From NCBI GenBank assembly GCA_050742155.1, contig JBOGFC010000046.1, forward strand, positions 1-21,918: a stretch of 21,918 nt of DNA. The letters run 5' to 3'. This DNA comes from JBOGFC01 sp050742155 (GTDB lineage Bacteria > Actinomycetota > Acidimicrobiia > Spongiisociales > JALYHC01). Both the position numbers and the translations under genes were made by a program. How positions within the stretch are numbered: the stretch's first letter is position 1; every line of letters starts with the position of its first letter. This document shows, in pieces, positions 6,496 through 13,954 of this stretch. The notes under the pieces are model-generated. The model was not told the DNA's origin and did not search any database. It saw nothing but the letters and a program-made list of their open reading frames with translations.

Positions 6496-7893
6496 TCAGG
6501 CGGCAGGAGCTTCTTCTGAGTCGGTACGCCAGGCCGGCAACCGGGTCTGCGCCTCCAGGAGGGCTGCCCAGGCGATGCCCAAGGCTGCTCCGGCCGCCAC
6601 GCCGGAGAGCGTGCTCCCAACGACGACCAAGAGAGCCAGCGCGACGATGAAGGCCAGAAAGGCGCCGACGGCGGCCAGCCGGACCGAGGCCCGCCATCCA
6701 TGTCTCGGCCCGGCCAGGACGGCGGCGTGGACGGTCAGGGCGGCGATGGCCGCCAGCCGGGTGGCAGGAAAGCTGATCCCGGACACGCTGGCGTGGAGGA
6801 GCCGGCCGAGCAGGAAGCTGACCCCGAGCGCTCCGGCCACTCCGAGCGTGGCCCGGGCCGCTCCGGCTCGGCCGTAGACCAGGGAGAGGATCAGCAACCC
6901 CACGGCGAGGGCGGCCAGTCCCCAGGGCGTCCCCGTCGCCTCCACGATCGCGTCGGCTACAGAGGAGATCCGATCGGTTCTGTGCTCGGCGAACCACCTG
7001 AGGACGGGTGGGTCGATCACGGCCAGATGCTCCCGGCTGAACAGACCGTCGATGATCTCGCCGGCCAGCCATGCGGCCAGCGCCAGCAGGGCGAGCAGGG
7101 AGGTGAGCCCCAGTCCGTGGGCGAGGCCGGGATCGAAGCGGCGGGCCAGCCAGCGCAGCTCGGCGCCGTAGCGCTCCAGACCCCACCGCACGATCCGGGT
7201 GCGGGAGAAGCGCTCGAGGAGTCCCAGCACCCATTCGGGCCGGTCGGCGATCCTCCGGGCGGCCCACCGGATGGCCACGGCCACAGCCACCAGGAGGAGG
7301 ACGATCAGGGAAGCGGGGCCCACCAACCGCTCCACCAGCCGCCAGGAGGCCCCGGCCGCATAGCCGAGCAGGACGAACGAGGCCGACCAGATGGCCGCGC
7401 CGGGCAGGCTGTAGGCGAGGAACCGACCGTAGGGCATACCGGCTTCCCCCGCCACCGCCGGGATCAGGCTGCGGACCACGGACAGCCAGCGCCCGAAGAG
7501 CACCGCTTGCCTCCCCTGTCTGCGAAAGTAACGACGGGTGCGGTCTATCTGGGAGGCGAACCGCCTGCGGAGGGTGGGCCGGTCGAAGAGCAGGCTGCCC
7601 CAGCGCCGGCCCAGCCAGTACCCGGCCGAGTCACCCAGGACCGCCGCCCCGGCAGCCACCACCAGCATGGTGGAGAGTGAGACCCGGCCTCGTTGGGCGA
7701 GCACCCCGCCCAGCAGCATGGCCACCTCGCCGGGGGAGACGAGGCCCAAGAAGGCGGCCGTCTCCGCGAAGACCATCGCTCCCAACAGCAGGTAGGCCGC
7801 CACACCGTGCAGTCCCAGCGCGGCTTGCACGATCTCCTCGAGCAGCCGTCTCACGCCCGACCCCCCCGGGCTTTCGGTAGCGATATATGACAC
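6496..7893 (-). CDS. DedA-family membrane protein fused to a degenerate PAP2-like domain
   Basis: A 465-residue polytopic membrane protein. Residues ~20-210 are a DedA/VTT domain: ETAAFLGLVSPGE (~44-56), GDSAGYWLGRRWG (~88-99) and GRWLSVVRSLIPAVAGEAGM (~134-153), the family associated with undecaprenyl-phosphate and phospholipid flipping. Residues ~255-450 resemble the PAP2 phosphatase domain often fused to DedA, with hydrophobic segments and a SFP..R..A motif. However, the catalytic PSGH is replaced by PATR (~376-379), and the second histidine region (usually GxHxxSD) reads GSTLSG (~426-431). The PAP2 half is therefore unlikely to hydrolyse lipid phosphates. The start GTG 7893 is weak; GTG 7854, after a G-run, is an alternative. 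It lies 40 nt downstream of the CapA-type gene on the same strand. Confidence 0.82.
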   Translation of the reverse strand: MSYIATESPGGSGVRRLLEEIVQAALGLHGVAAYLLLGAMVFAETAAFLGLVSPGEVAMLLGGVLAQRGRVSLSTMLVVAAGAAVLGDSAGYWLGRRWGSLLFDRPTLRRRFASQIDRTRRYFRRQGRQAVLFGRWLSVVRSLIPAVAGEAGMPYGRFLAYSLPGAAIWSASFVLLGYAAGASWRLVERLVGPASLIVLLLVAVAVAIRWAARRIADRPEWVLGLLERFSRTRIVRWGLERYGAELRWLARRFDPGLAHGLGLTSLLALLALAAWLAGEIIDGLFSREHLAVIDPPVLRWFAEHRTDRISSVADAIVEATGTPWGLAALAVGLLILSLVYGRAGAARATLGVAGALGVSFLLGRLLHASVSGISFPATRLAAIAALTVHAAVLAGPRHGWRASVRLAAVGAFLAFIVALALLVVVGSTLSGVAAGAALGIAWAALLEAQTRLPAWRTDSEEAPAA

Positions 7894-7933
7894 CAGAGGG
7901 TCAGATTGGTAGAACGGAACGGAGGTGGGGCGT

Positions 7934-8881
7934 TCACGGTGTGATCACCAGACGCCCGGCCTCATCGGCCACGGCCGTGCCGAAGGCGGCGCAGGCGGCC
8001 GTGAAGCGGCCGCGAATCCAATCCCTGTCGGCCCCGGTGGCCAGACGGGTGTGGCAATAGTCCAAGCGGAGAGGGATGGCCTCGATGCGGGCCGGGCGTC
8101 CGTCTTCCAGGTCCACCAGGAAGAGGAGGCCGAGGTCGTTCCGCAGCACCGGGTTGACCGCGTAGTCGTCGATGAAGTCCCCCAGGTCGAAGAGGACCGG
8201 ACCCCGGACGCCTTGGAAAACGTGGGCTGAGTGCCCGGCCACCAGGGTGGCCCCGGCCTCCAGGAGGAGATCGGCCATGCCGCGGATGTGGGGAAGTGGC
8301 TCGGGAGTCATGTTGGGGCCCCAGTGGGGGGTGAGGAGAACGGCATCGGCATCGAGGCCCCGGATGGCCTCGGCCAGCCACCCGGGCAGCTCGGTGACAC
8401 CCAGGTCGACGAGGGCCACTCCCGGCCGGGAGGCTCCGGCGGCGAAGTCCTCGGGGTGGTCGGTGAACCCGATCACCCCGAGCCGAAAGCCGTCCCGCTC
8501 CACAACGGCCGGCGCCCGGGCCTCGTCCACGTCGCGGCCCGCACCCACCGTGGCGATCCCTGCCCGGGAGAGGAGGTCGAGCGTGTCGCGGAGGGCCACC
8601 GGGCCGTAGTCGAGGGCATGGTTGTTGGCCAGGGTGACACAGTCCACCCCGAGGTGGTCCAGGACCTCCACTGCCTTCGGAGGGGCCCGGAAGAAGAAGG
8701 GTTTGCGCGGATCGGGCCAGCGCTCGCCCCGTTCCGAGATGCAGCACTCCAAGTTGAGGACCACCAGATCGGCTTCCCGGACCGCCGCCACGACCTCCTC
8801 GGAGAAGAGCGGCGCCGACGAGTCGATCGCCTCTCCCACTTTGCGACCCAGCATGGTATCCCCGGCCAGCGCCAGCCTCAT
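7934..8881 (-). CDS. CapA / PGA-synthesis-type metallophosphatase family protein
   Basis: A 315-residue protein of the CapA (bacterial poly-gamma-glutamate capsule) calcineurin-like fold: LALAGDTMLGRKV at the start, ADLVVLNLECCIS, VDCVTLANNHALDYG, VIGFTDHPE, LLTPHWGPN and LVAGHSAHVFQGV. Asp8, the NNH and the paired late histidines supply the expected two-metal site. Classical CapA proteins are membrane-anchored; this copy has no signal peptide, so it is probably cytoplasmic with an unknown substrate. ATG at 8881 is chosen over the longer frame because GGAG lies 7-8 nt upstream and homologues start at this motif. It is divergent from the rhodanese-CBS gene across ~100 bp that holds an 11-bp inverted repeat (GAGACAGTCTC, 8920-8930). 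Confidence 0.85.
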   Translation of the reverse strand: MRLALAGDTMLGRKVGEAIDSSAPLFSEEVVAAVREADLVVLNLECCISERGERWPDPRKPFFFRAPPKAVEVLDHLGVDCVTLANNHALDYGPVALRDTLDLLSRAGIATVGAGRDVDEARAPAVVERDGFRLGVIGFTDHPEDFAAGASRPGVALVDLGVTELPGWLAEAIRGLDADAVLLTPHWGPNMTPEPLPHIRGMADLLLEAGATLVAGHSAHVFQGVRGPVLFDLGDFIDDYAVNPVLRNDLGLLFLVDLEDGRPARIEAIPLRLDYCHTRLATGADRDWIRGRFTAACAAFGTAVADEAGRLVITP

Positions 8882-8982
8882 CGATGCTCTCCTCGCTGCT
8901 GCTTCACAAGGTAACCATCGAGACAGTCTCAGTTTGCCCTGCTGGAGGGGCGGGTAGGTACCGGCGCGTGGAGAGACGTGGC

Positions 8983-9660
8983 GTGGAGGACGACCAGCAG
9001 GAATCCGCCGAGCTGAGGGCGCCCACACGCTCGCCGAAGTCCCTGTACGACCGGGAAGAGGTTCGGGGGCTGGTGGCGAGAGGCGCCCGGCTGGTCGACG
9101 TCCTTCCCCGGGAAGACTTCGAAGAGCTTCACCTGCCCGGTGCAATCTCCATTCCGCTGGAGGAGATCGACGATCGGGCCACCGAGGAGCTCGACGTCAC
9201 GAAGCCGGTCATCGTCTACTGCAACGACTTCCTCTGAGACATGAGCCCGCGAGCCGCGTGGCGGCTCGAGAGCCTTGGTTTCGAGCAGGTGTACGACTAC
9301 GCGCCCGGCAAGACCGACTGGCTGGCGGCCGGGCTGCCTCGGGAAGGTGAGGCGGCCGATGTGCCGTTGGCAGGCGATCTCGTCCGACCCATCGCCACCT
9401 GCCGCCTCGGCACCCCCATCGACCAGGTGAAGGACCGGCCCTGCGCGGTGGTCAACGACCAGGGGATCGTGCTCGGCCTGTTGCGCGAGGCCGACGACGT
9501 GCAGGGCGCCGTCGAAGCCCACATGGAAGCCGGCCCGACCACCGTCCGGGCCAGCGAGGAGGCGGCCGCCCTCCTGCACCGCATGGAGCACGCCCGTGTG
9601 GCCGGGATCCTGGTGACCACCCCGGAGGGACGGCCGATCGGCTGGCTGGAGGCGCAGTAG
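8983..9660 (+). CDS. rhodanese-CBS domain protein with in-frame TGA at a conserved Cys position
   Basis: Start GTG 8983 has GGAGAG 7 nt upstream. Codons 1-84 give a rhodanese-like domain (LVARGARLVDVLPREDFEEL, HLPGAISIPLEE, KPVIVYCNDFL). Codon 85 (9235-9237) is TGA, after which the same frame continues DMSPRAAWRLESLGFEQVY, DYAPGKTDWLAAGLP, then a CBS-pair-like region (…AVVNDQGIVLGLLREAD…VAGILVTTPEGRPIGWL) to TAG at 9658-9660. In this rhodanese family the loop is YC-x4-C: catalytic Cys80 is present, and the TGA sits exactly at the second Cys. Rhodaneses move sulfane sulfur or act in redox. A stem-loop follows the TGA at a plausible SECIS distance. Alternatives are a TGC-to-TGA read error, a real nonsense mutation, or two proteins with reinitiation at ATG 9241. 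Confidence 0.7.
9250..9268 (+). promoter_or_regulatory. candidate SECIS-like stem-loop downstream of the in-frame TGA
   Basis: CGAGCCGC and GCGGCTCG form a perfect 8-bp stem with a GTG loop. The loop starts 20 nt after the TGA (9235-9237). Bacterial SECIS elements, as I recall them, have a short G-containing apical loop at roughly this distance. GC-rich coding DNA makes such hairpins often by chance, so this is only suggestive. Confidence 0.25.
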
Positions 9661-9695
9661 AGGTCCCCGGCAGGCGACCCGCCACCGTGCCCCGA

Positions 9696-10328
9696 CTACG
9701 CGGCCAGCAGCCCCTCCACCACCTCCACCAGGTCCTCCCCGAACACGTCGGCCTGGAGGAAGCCGTGGCCGAAAGAGCCCTCCAGACGGCTGCACCAGCC
9801 GGTCTGCAGGCCGGCCAGCTTGGCTCCATGCACATCCCAGGAGTGCACCGCCACGAACCCGATGCGGTTCGGGCCCACTCCCGTCGCCTTGGCCACCAGC
9901 TCGTAAGGCTCCCGGCGGGGCTTCCAGGCCCTCACCTCGTCGGCCGAGAAGCAGCGCTCCACGTAGCCCTCGAGCTGGTTGTGGGCCAGGATGGCCTCGA
10001 CGGTCTCGGCCTGGCCGTTGGTGAGCGTGACGATGCGGACCCCGATCGAGCGCAGCCGCTCGAAGGCCGGCCGGACGTCGGGGTGGGCATCCAGGCGCCG
10101 GAGCTCGCCCAGTATCTCGTTGGCGTCGGCTTCCGGGGCCACCAGCTCGAGATGAGAGGCGGCCAGCTCCCGGAAGGGGGCGTAGCGGCCGGTGGCGGCC
10201 AGCGCAAAGCCGTCCCGAAGGATGCGGGCGAACCACACTTCGAAGGCACCAGACGGAAGCCGGTTGGAGACCCGGTCGAGGGAGACGAGGGTCTCGTTGA
10301 CGTCGAAGGCCACCAGCTCGAGCTTCAT
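9696..10328 (-). CDS. HAD-superfamily hydrolase, haloacid dehalogenase type II-like
   Basis: A 210-residue HAD protein. Motif I is LVAFDVNETLVSLDR, with Asp9 as the nucleophile and Asn at +2, as in type II haloacid dehalogenases. Motif II is IVTLTNGQAE (~residues 99-108), motif III Lys is in VRAWKPRREPYELVA (~136), and motif IV is FVAVHSWDVHGAK (~158-170). The cap domain lies between motifs I and II. Members hydrolyse C-halogen or phosphoester bonds, and the true substrate is unknown. ATG 10328 has no ribosome site, but TAGTTT lies 10 nt upstream on the minus strand, suggesting a very short leader. It converges with the rhodanese-CBS gene and is divergent from the TSUP gene. Confidence 0.87.
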   Translation of the reverse strand: MKLELVAFDVNETLVSLDRVSNRLPSGAFEVWFARILRDGFALAATGRYAPFRELAASHLELVAPEADANEILGELRRLDAHPDVRPAFERLRSIGVRIVTLTNGQAETVEAILAHNQLEGYVERCFSADEVRAWKPRREPYELVAKATGVGPNRIGFVAVHSWDVHGAKLAGLQTGWCSRLEGSFGHGFLQADVFGEDLVEVVEGLLAA

Positions 10329-10338
10329 GCCGGCGGTG

Positions 10339-10344
10339 AAACTA
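10339..10344 (-). promoter_or_regulatory. probable -10 box of the HAD hydrolase gene
   Basis: On the minus strand TGTAGTTT is followed by 10 nt and then ATG. With no Shine-Dalgarno sequence, transcription probably starts within a few bases of the start codon. The 151-bp divergent region 10329-10479 otherwise shows only a tRNA-T-arm-like string, which I rejected as a tRNA. Confidence 0.3.
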
Positions 10345-10467
10345 CACGCGCTCCCACTAAGCGGCCCGCTTCCGCCAACAGCAGACCCGGGGGCCCTGGA
10401 CGGGATTCGAGTCCGTCTCCTGGTCAAGCACCTGGGGGTGGCCGAAGAACCGCACTCTCCCCACTGA

Positions 10468-10473
10468 TACCCT
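10468..10473 (+). promoter_or_regulatory. probable -10 box of a leaderless TSUP mRNA
   Basis: TGATACCCT precedes the GTG start; the TAnnnT hexamer TACCCT ends 6 nt before GTG at 10480. No Shine-Dalgarno sequence lies between them, so a leaderless transcript is likely. Confidence 0.4.
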
Positions 10474-10479
10474 CGACCG

Positions 10480-11214
10480 GTGGCGCTCTTCCTCCTGCTT
10501 GTCTTCCCGGCGGCAGTCCTGGCCGGAGGCGTGGCGGCCCTGGCCGGCTTCGGCATCGGCAGCCTGCTCACTCCTCTGGTGGCGTTACGGGTGGGGATTA
10601 AGGCGGCCGTCATTCTGGTAGCGGTGCCCCACCTGGCCGCCAGCGCCCTCCGGCTGTGGATGCTGCGCGGACACATCGAGCACGGCGTCCTGCTGACCTT
10701 CGGAGCGGCCAGCGCCGCCGGAGGCCTGGCCGGGGCGCTCCTCCATGGCCGCCTGGGTAGCCGAACGCTCGGGATCGTGCTGGGCGCTCTCCTCACCTTT
10801 GCCGGCATCGGCGGGCTGACCGGTATCTCCGTCCGGTGGCGAATCCGGGGAGGCGGTTGGGCAGTGCTGGCGGGCGGCCTTTCCGGAGGCTTCGGCGGGC
10901 TGGTCGGCAACCAGGGTGGGATCCGCTCGGCGGCCCTCCTCCACCTCGGCCTGTCCAGGACCGGCCTGGTGGCCACGGCGAGCGGGATCGCGCTGGCGGT
11001 CGACCTAGCCAGGATTCCGGTCTATGCGGTCACCGGCTGGGAGGAGCTGGCCCAGGGATGGCCGCTGGTGGCGGTGATGGCCGGCGGCACGCTGATCGGC
11101 ACCGTGCTGGGGGAGCCGGTGCTGCGGCGTGTTCCGGATCGGCTCTTTCGACGGGTGGTCTTCCTTCTGGTCACCGCCCTGGGGCTCGCCCTGATCGCCG
11201 GCCTGGGCGCTTAG
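10480..11214 (+). CDS. TSUP family (TauE/SafE) membrane permease
   Basis: A 244-residue protein of about eight hydrophobic segments. It has the two-fold internal symmetry of the TSUP/TauE/SafE family: GGVAALAGFGIGSLLTPLV in the first half and LSGGFGGLVGNQGGIRSAAL in the second. Members export or import sulfite, sulfoacetate or other organosulfur anions, or other small anions; the substrate here is unknown. The rhodanese gene nearby makes a sulfur role tempting but does not prove it. The start is GTG 10480, with a -10-like box immediately upstream. The last 44 bp overlap the 3' end of the topoisomerase IB gene on the opposite strand, so the two genes are convergent with interleaved ends. Confidence 0.88.
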   Translation: MALFLLLVFPAAVLAGGVAALAGFGIGSLLTPLVALRVGIKAAVILVAVPHLAASALRLWMLRGHIEHGVLLTFGAASAAGGLAGALLHGRLGSRTLGIVLGALLTFAGIGGLTGISVRWRIRGGGWAVLAGGLSGGFGGLVGNQGGIRSAALLHLGLSRTGLVATASGIALAVDLARIPVYAVTGWEELAQGWPLVAVMAGGTLIGTVLGEPVLRRVPDRLFRRVVFLLVTALGLALIAGLGA

Positions 11215-12256
11215 CCGGGAGGATCGCCAGGACGGTCCGCTCGTTTCGACCCATGCGCTGGCCGGCCCGGGTGCTCTTCCAACGGGCGATGAGCCGGCCG
11301 TCCCGATAGGCCTCCGGGACGGCCGGGTGGACGTAGGAGTCCCGACAGACCTCCCGGGTGTTGCCGAGCTTCTCGGCCGCCTGGTCGATGGCCGACAGGA
11401 TGTTCGACTCCGCCTGGTCCTCATCGTCCGCAGCTCCCATCCCTCCCAGCGCCTCCGTCGCCACCGAGGTCCCTCCCCAGGTGCGGAAGTCCTTGGAGCT
11501 GAAGTCCTCGCCGGTCAGGGCGCGCAGGTAGTCGTTCACATTCTCCGATCCGACCGCCGAGCGCGCCCCCGCTTCGTCCTCGTACGTGAAGAGCTCCCGT
11601 CCCCCCAGCTCGTGGCACTCCTTCACCAAGCGCGCCAGTCGCCGGTCGGGAAGGGCCACCTGGCGAGGAGCGCCTCCCTTCCCGTTGAAGTCGAAGACCA
11701 CCCGGCTCGAGGACACCTCCACGTGCTCGGCACCCAGGGTGGTCAGGCCGTAGGTCTCGTTGGCGGTGGCGTACTCGGGATTGCCCACCCGGATGAGGGT
11801 CTCGTCCAGGAGGCGCACCACCAGGGCCAGGACCTTCTCGGGCGGCAAGCCCGGGCGGAGCAGATCCCGCTCGAGGGAGGCCCGGAGGTCGGGCAGGAGC
11901 TCACCGAAGGTCCGCAGGCGATGGAACTTGGTACCGTCGCGCGACTCCCGCCACTTGGGGTGGTAGCAATACTGCTTCCGTCCTCTGGCGTCACGTCCGG
12001 TGGCGAGGATGTGGCCGTCCGGACGGGGGCAGATCCATACCTCGGTCCAGGCCGGCGGGATGGCGATCTCCTTGATGCGGGCCCGCTCCCGCTCGTCCTG
12101 GACGATCACCCCGTCGGGCCGCAGATAGCTGAACCCGCGCCCGCGGCGGACCCGGCGGATTCCGGGAGCCTCGTCGGTCACATAGAGGAGGCCCGCTTCG
12201 CTGGCTGCCTCGGCTGCCTCGTCCAGAGCCACGGCGGTAAGCGTTCCCTGCGGCAC
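11171..12256 (-). CDS. DNA topoisomerase IB (poxvirus-type)
   Basis: A 361-residue enzyme that relaxes supercoils through a 3'-phosphotyrosine link. N-terminal domain: APGIRRVRRGRGFSYLRPDG and ARGRKQYCYHPKWRESRDG. Catalytic domain: TLIRVGNPEYATANETYGLT (Arg156), FDFNGKGG (Lys193), SSKDFRTWGGT (Arg258), and CRDSYVHPAV with the nucleophile Tyr308. All key residues are present. The C-terminal tail is basic (KRPGRRSGRAPGR). The start GTG 12256 is uncertain; GTG 12232 would give a slightly shorter protein beginning nearer the conserved region. It is the last gene of the long minus-strand repair cluster, 22 nt after the LigD-polymerase remnant. Confidence 0.92.
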   Translation of the reverse strand: MPQGTLTAVALDEAAEAASEAGLLYVTDEAPGIRRVRRGRGFSYLRPDGVIVQDERERARIKEIAIPPAWTEVWICPRPDGHILATGRDARGRKQYCYHPKWRESRDGTKFHRLRTFGELLPDLRASLERDLLRPGLPPEKVLALVVRLLDETLIRVGNPEYATANETYGLTTLGAEHVEVSSSRVVFDFNGKGGAPRQVALPDRRLARLVKECHELGGRELFTYEDEAGARSAVGSENVNDYLRALTGEDFSSKDFRTWGGTSVATEALGGMGAADDEDQAESNILSAIDQAAEKLGNTREVCRDSYVHPAVPEAYRDGRLIARWKSTRAGQRMGRNERTVLAILPAKRPGRRSGRAPGR

Positions 12257-12277
12257 CGGACGCCAAACCGGGCAGTC

Positions 12278-12475
12278 CTAGGAGGGTATCTGCTGCTTGG
12301 TCTCGACCACCGGCCGAAAGAGGTCGCCCAATCGATCCAGGCGCTCCAGCGCAGCCGGTCGGGGTCCGCCGTTCCCACGGCCTGCTCCACCTCCAGCCAG
12401 CTCAGCGGAGTAGACACAGACGGCACCTCCGTCGCTCGCAGCGAGTAGACGGAGACCATCGACTTGGTCGGAGTA
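12278..12475 (-). pseudogene. ligD: 3' remnant of a LigD primase-polymerase gene
   Basis: The minus strand encodes TKSMVSVYSLRATEVPSVST and PLSWLEVEQAV, the signature C-terminus of LigD-type PrimPol domains. After an indel at about 12355, LERLDRLGDLFRPVVETKQ follows, ending at TAG 12280-12278. Only the last ~60 residues remain; the catalytic core and the 5' part are absent. The fragment begins about 20 nt after the stop of the UdgX gene. A 5' stub of the same kind of gene lies 4 kb away at 16.5-16.83 kb on the same strand, but the central catalytic part is found in neither place. It may be decay after deletion or an assembly collapse. Confidence 0.7.
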
Positions 12476-12493
12476 TGGCGCTCCTCAGGGAGA

Positions 12494-12979
12494 TTACTCG
12501 CGCCGCCGCGCCACGTTCTGCAGGTCTTTCACGAACTGGCGCCGGTTGGCTCGGCGAGCGGCGTCGTCCGGGATCGCAGGACCGAGGAGGGATGGACCGT
12601 TGCCAGGGTCGGCAGGCATTGATCTCCTCGGCGTTGGGCTTTCCGTGGATCCTGCGCTTTCCCTTCGGTTTCCACTTGAAGTGCTTGACGACGTTGGTGA
12701 TGTAGACCGGCGCCCGGTCGATGCCGGCCTCTTCCAGTGCCCGATCGAGCAGCCGGCCGGCCGAACCGACCAACGGCTCCCCTTCCGGGTCCTCCTCGTC
12801 CCCCGGCTGCTCACCTACCAGCAGGAGAGGGGCCCTTCGAGGGCCGTCGCCGAACACGGGCTGGGTGGCGTTCTCGTAGAGATGACAGGCCCGACAACCG
12901 CCGGCCGCCAGGCGAATCCCGTCCAGTGAGGCATCCCTCTCGAACAGCCTGGGAGCGGGATTGGGCTGCAAACGGCCAT
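12494..12979 (-). pseudogene. udgX: UdgX-type uracil-DNA glycosylase, internally deleted and frameshifted
   Basis: The 5' part encodes an Fe-S uracil-DNA glycosylase of the UdgX group: ACHLYENATQPVFG, LLLVGEQPGDEEDPEGE, GSAGRLLDRALEEAGI, VYITNVVKHFKW and the UdgX hallmark KRRIH, whose His forms a covalent link to the abasic site. After NACRPW (about 12604), about 50 residues of the core present in homologues are missing. The next bases, in another frame, encode ATVHPSSVLR. A further one-base loss in a C-run (12570-12572) leads to PDDAARRANRRQFVKDL and the stop at 12494. Near the start, ATG 12979 has an ideal ribosome site (GGAGGAG) but is one base out of frame; TTG 12971 is in frame. As read, the gene cannot make an active enzyme. 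Confidence 0.75.
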
Positions 12980-13054
12980 GCTGGCTCCTCCGTGTTCCCG
13001 GAGCGGCGCGAGCACCAACAAGCGTTTCCCGGCGGTCGCTGATGGGAAGTGGTA

Positions 13055-13255
13055 CTAACCGGGCTCCGGAAGATCGGGGTCGCCGTGCTCGGCGTACTGG
13101 GGTGGCGTGTCACTGTCTTCCTCGGCGTGCTCGGCCCGGGCCACCTCTTCTTCCAGTTCCTCCCTGGCCATCTCCGATGCCTTGGTGACCCCCAGTTCCT
13201 CGGCTCGACGTCGCAGCTCGGGTTCCGACAGTGTGCGGAGCGTCTGCTCGTGCAT
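13055..13255 (-). CDS. small Rho_N/SAP-like domain protein
   Basis: A 66-residue acidic protein. The N-terminal half, TLRTLSEPELRRRAEELGV, has the helix-extended-helix pattern of Rho termination factor N-terminal-like or SAP modules (L…L…ELR.RA.ELG….…..EL…), which bind nucleic acid. The tail is Glu/Asp-rich (EEEVARAEHAEEDSD) and ends DPDLPEPG. The start is ATG 13255, 6 nt after AAGGAG; the adjacent ATG 13258 is too close to it. The motif GGGAAGGAGTCC before the start is almost the same as that of the SRPBCC gene. It lies between the metallo-hydrolase and udgX in the repair cluster. Confidence 0.7.
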   Translation of the reverse strand: MHEQTLRTLSEPELRRRAEELGVTKASEMAREELEEEVARAEHAEEDSDTPPQYAEHGDPDLPEPG

Positions 13256-13299
13256 CATGGACTCCTTCCCTTCATACCGCCATCACAAACCGAGGCGGT

Positions 13300-13940
13300 T
13301 CACCGCCGCTCGAAGGGGTGCTGCGGGGTGAGTACCTCAACGTGGACCGGGTCGGCCTCCCGCCGGAACCGCTCGGCGTCGGCCGGGCTACCCACCACGA
13401 ACCCGTAGTGCATGGGGACCGAAGTCTGAGGTGAGATCGAGCGGGCCAGGCCGGCCGCCTCCGAGGGATCCATGGTGTACGTGCCCCCGATCGGTAGAAA
13501 GGCCACATCGGCTCGCACCTCGTCCAGCTCCGGGCAGTGGTCGGTGTCCCCGGCGTGGTAGTAGCTGTGGTCCCCAGGTTGAGCACGTAGCCCACCCAGC
13601 GATTGGCCTTGGGATGGGCCTCGAGCCGATCCTCCACCAGGTTGTAGGCGGCCACGGTCTGCACCTTGATGCCGGCCACCTGGATAGAGTCACCCGGTTC
13701 CACGGCGGTGACGGCTCCGGAGAGCTCGCGGGCCACGTCGCGGGGAGCCACGATCTCAGTCCCCTCGTGGCGCACCCGCTCGATGTCCTCGGGGGAGTAG
13801 TGATCGTAGTGGGCGTGGGTGATGAAGATCACGTCGGCCGGGTCCTCGACGGTCACCTCCCAGGGGTCGATGTAGACGTTGAGACCGTCGCCCCGCCACA
13901 GGTAGGACGACTGCTTGAACCACGTGAAGGCTTGCAACAT
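13300..13940 (-). pseudogene. metallo-beta-lactamase-fold hydrolase (UlaG-like), one frameshift
   Basis: From ATG 13940 (AAGGAG 6 nt upstream) the product reads MLQAFTWFKQSSYLW, VYIDPWEV, then the metal motif FITHAHYDHYSPED (HxHxDH) and VEPGDSIQVAGIKVQTV. After VGYVLNLG the frame is lost at a C-run (plus strand 13572-13575). Adding one base gives DHSYYHAGDTDHCPELDEVR, VAFLPIGGTYTMDPSEA and VPMHYGFVVGS, ending at TGA 13302-13300. The repaired protein of ~213 residues has all zinc-binding residues, so I think the indel is more likely a homopolymer read error than true loss. UlaG-like members hydrolyse lactone or ester-type metabolites. The ABM gene ends 15 nt upstream. Confidence 0.75.
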
Positions 13941-13954
13941 GTCGGGCTCCTTGC

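Noticed and set aside
8929..10236. 435-codon open frame on the minus strand over the rhodanese and HAD genes
   Set aside because: Shadow frame: Arg/Gly/Pro-rich product with no domain pattern, overlapping recognisable genes in other frames.
10399..10417. tRNA T-arm-like string (GGGATTCGAGTCCG) in the HAD-TSUP gap
   Set aside because: The loop and stem do not close with 5 + 7 + 5 geometry on either strand, and I could find no acceptor, D-arm or anticodon arm at the right distances.
13572..13575. Programmed frameshift in the metallo-hydrolase gene
   Set aside because: No slippery heptamer with a downstream structure is evident, and homologues of this family do not need one; a homopolymer indel is simpler.
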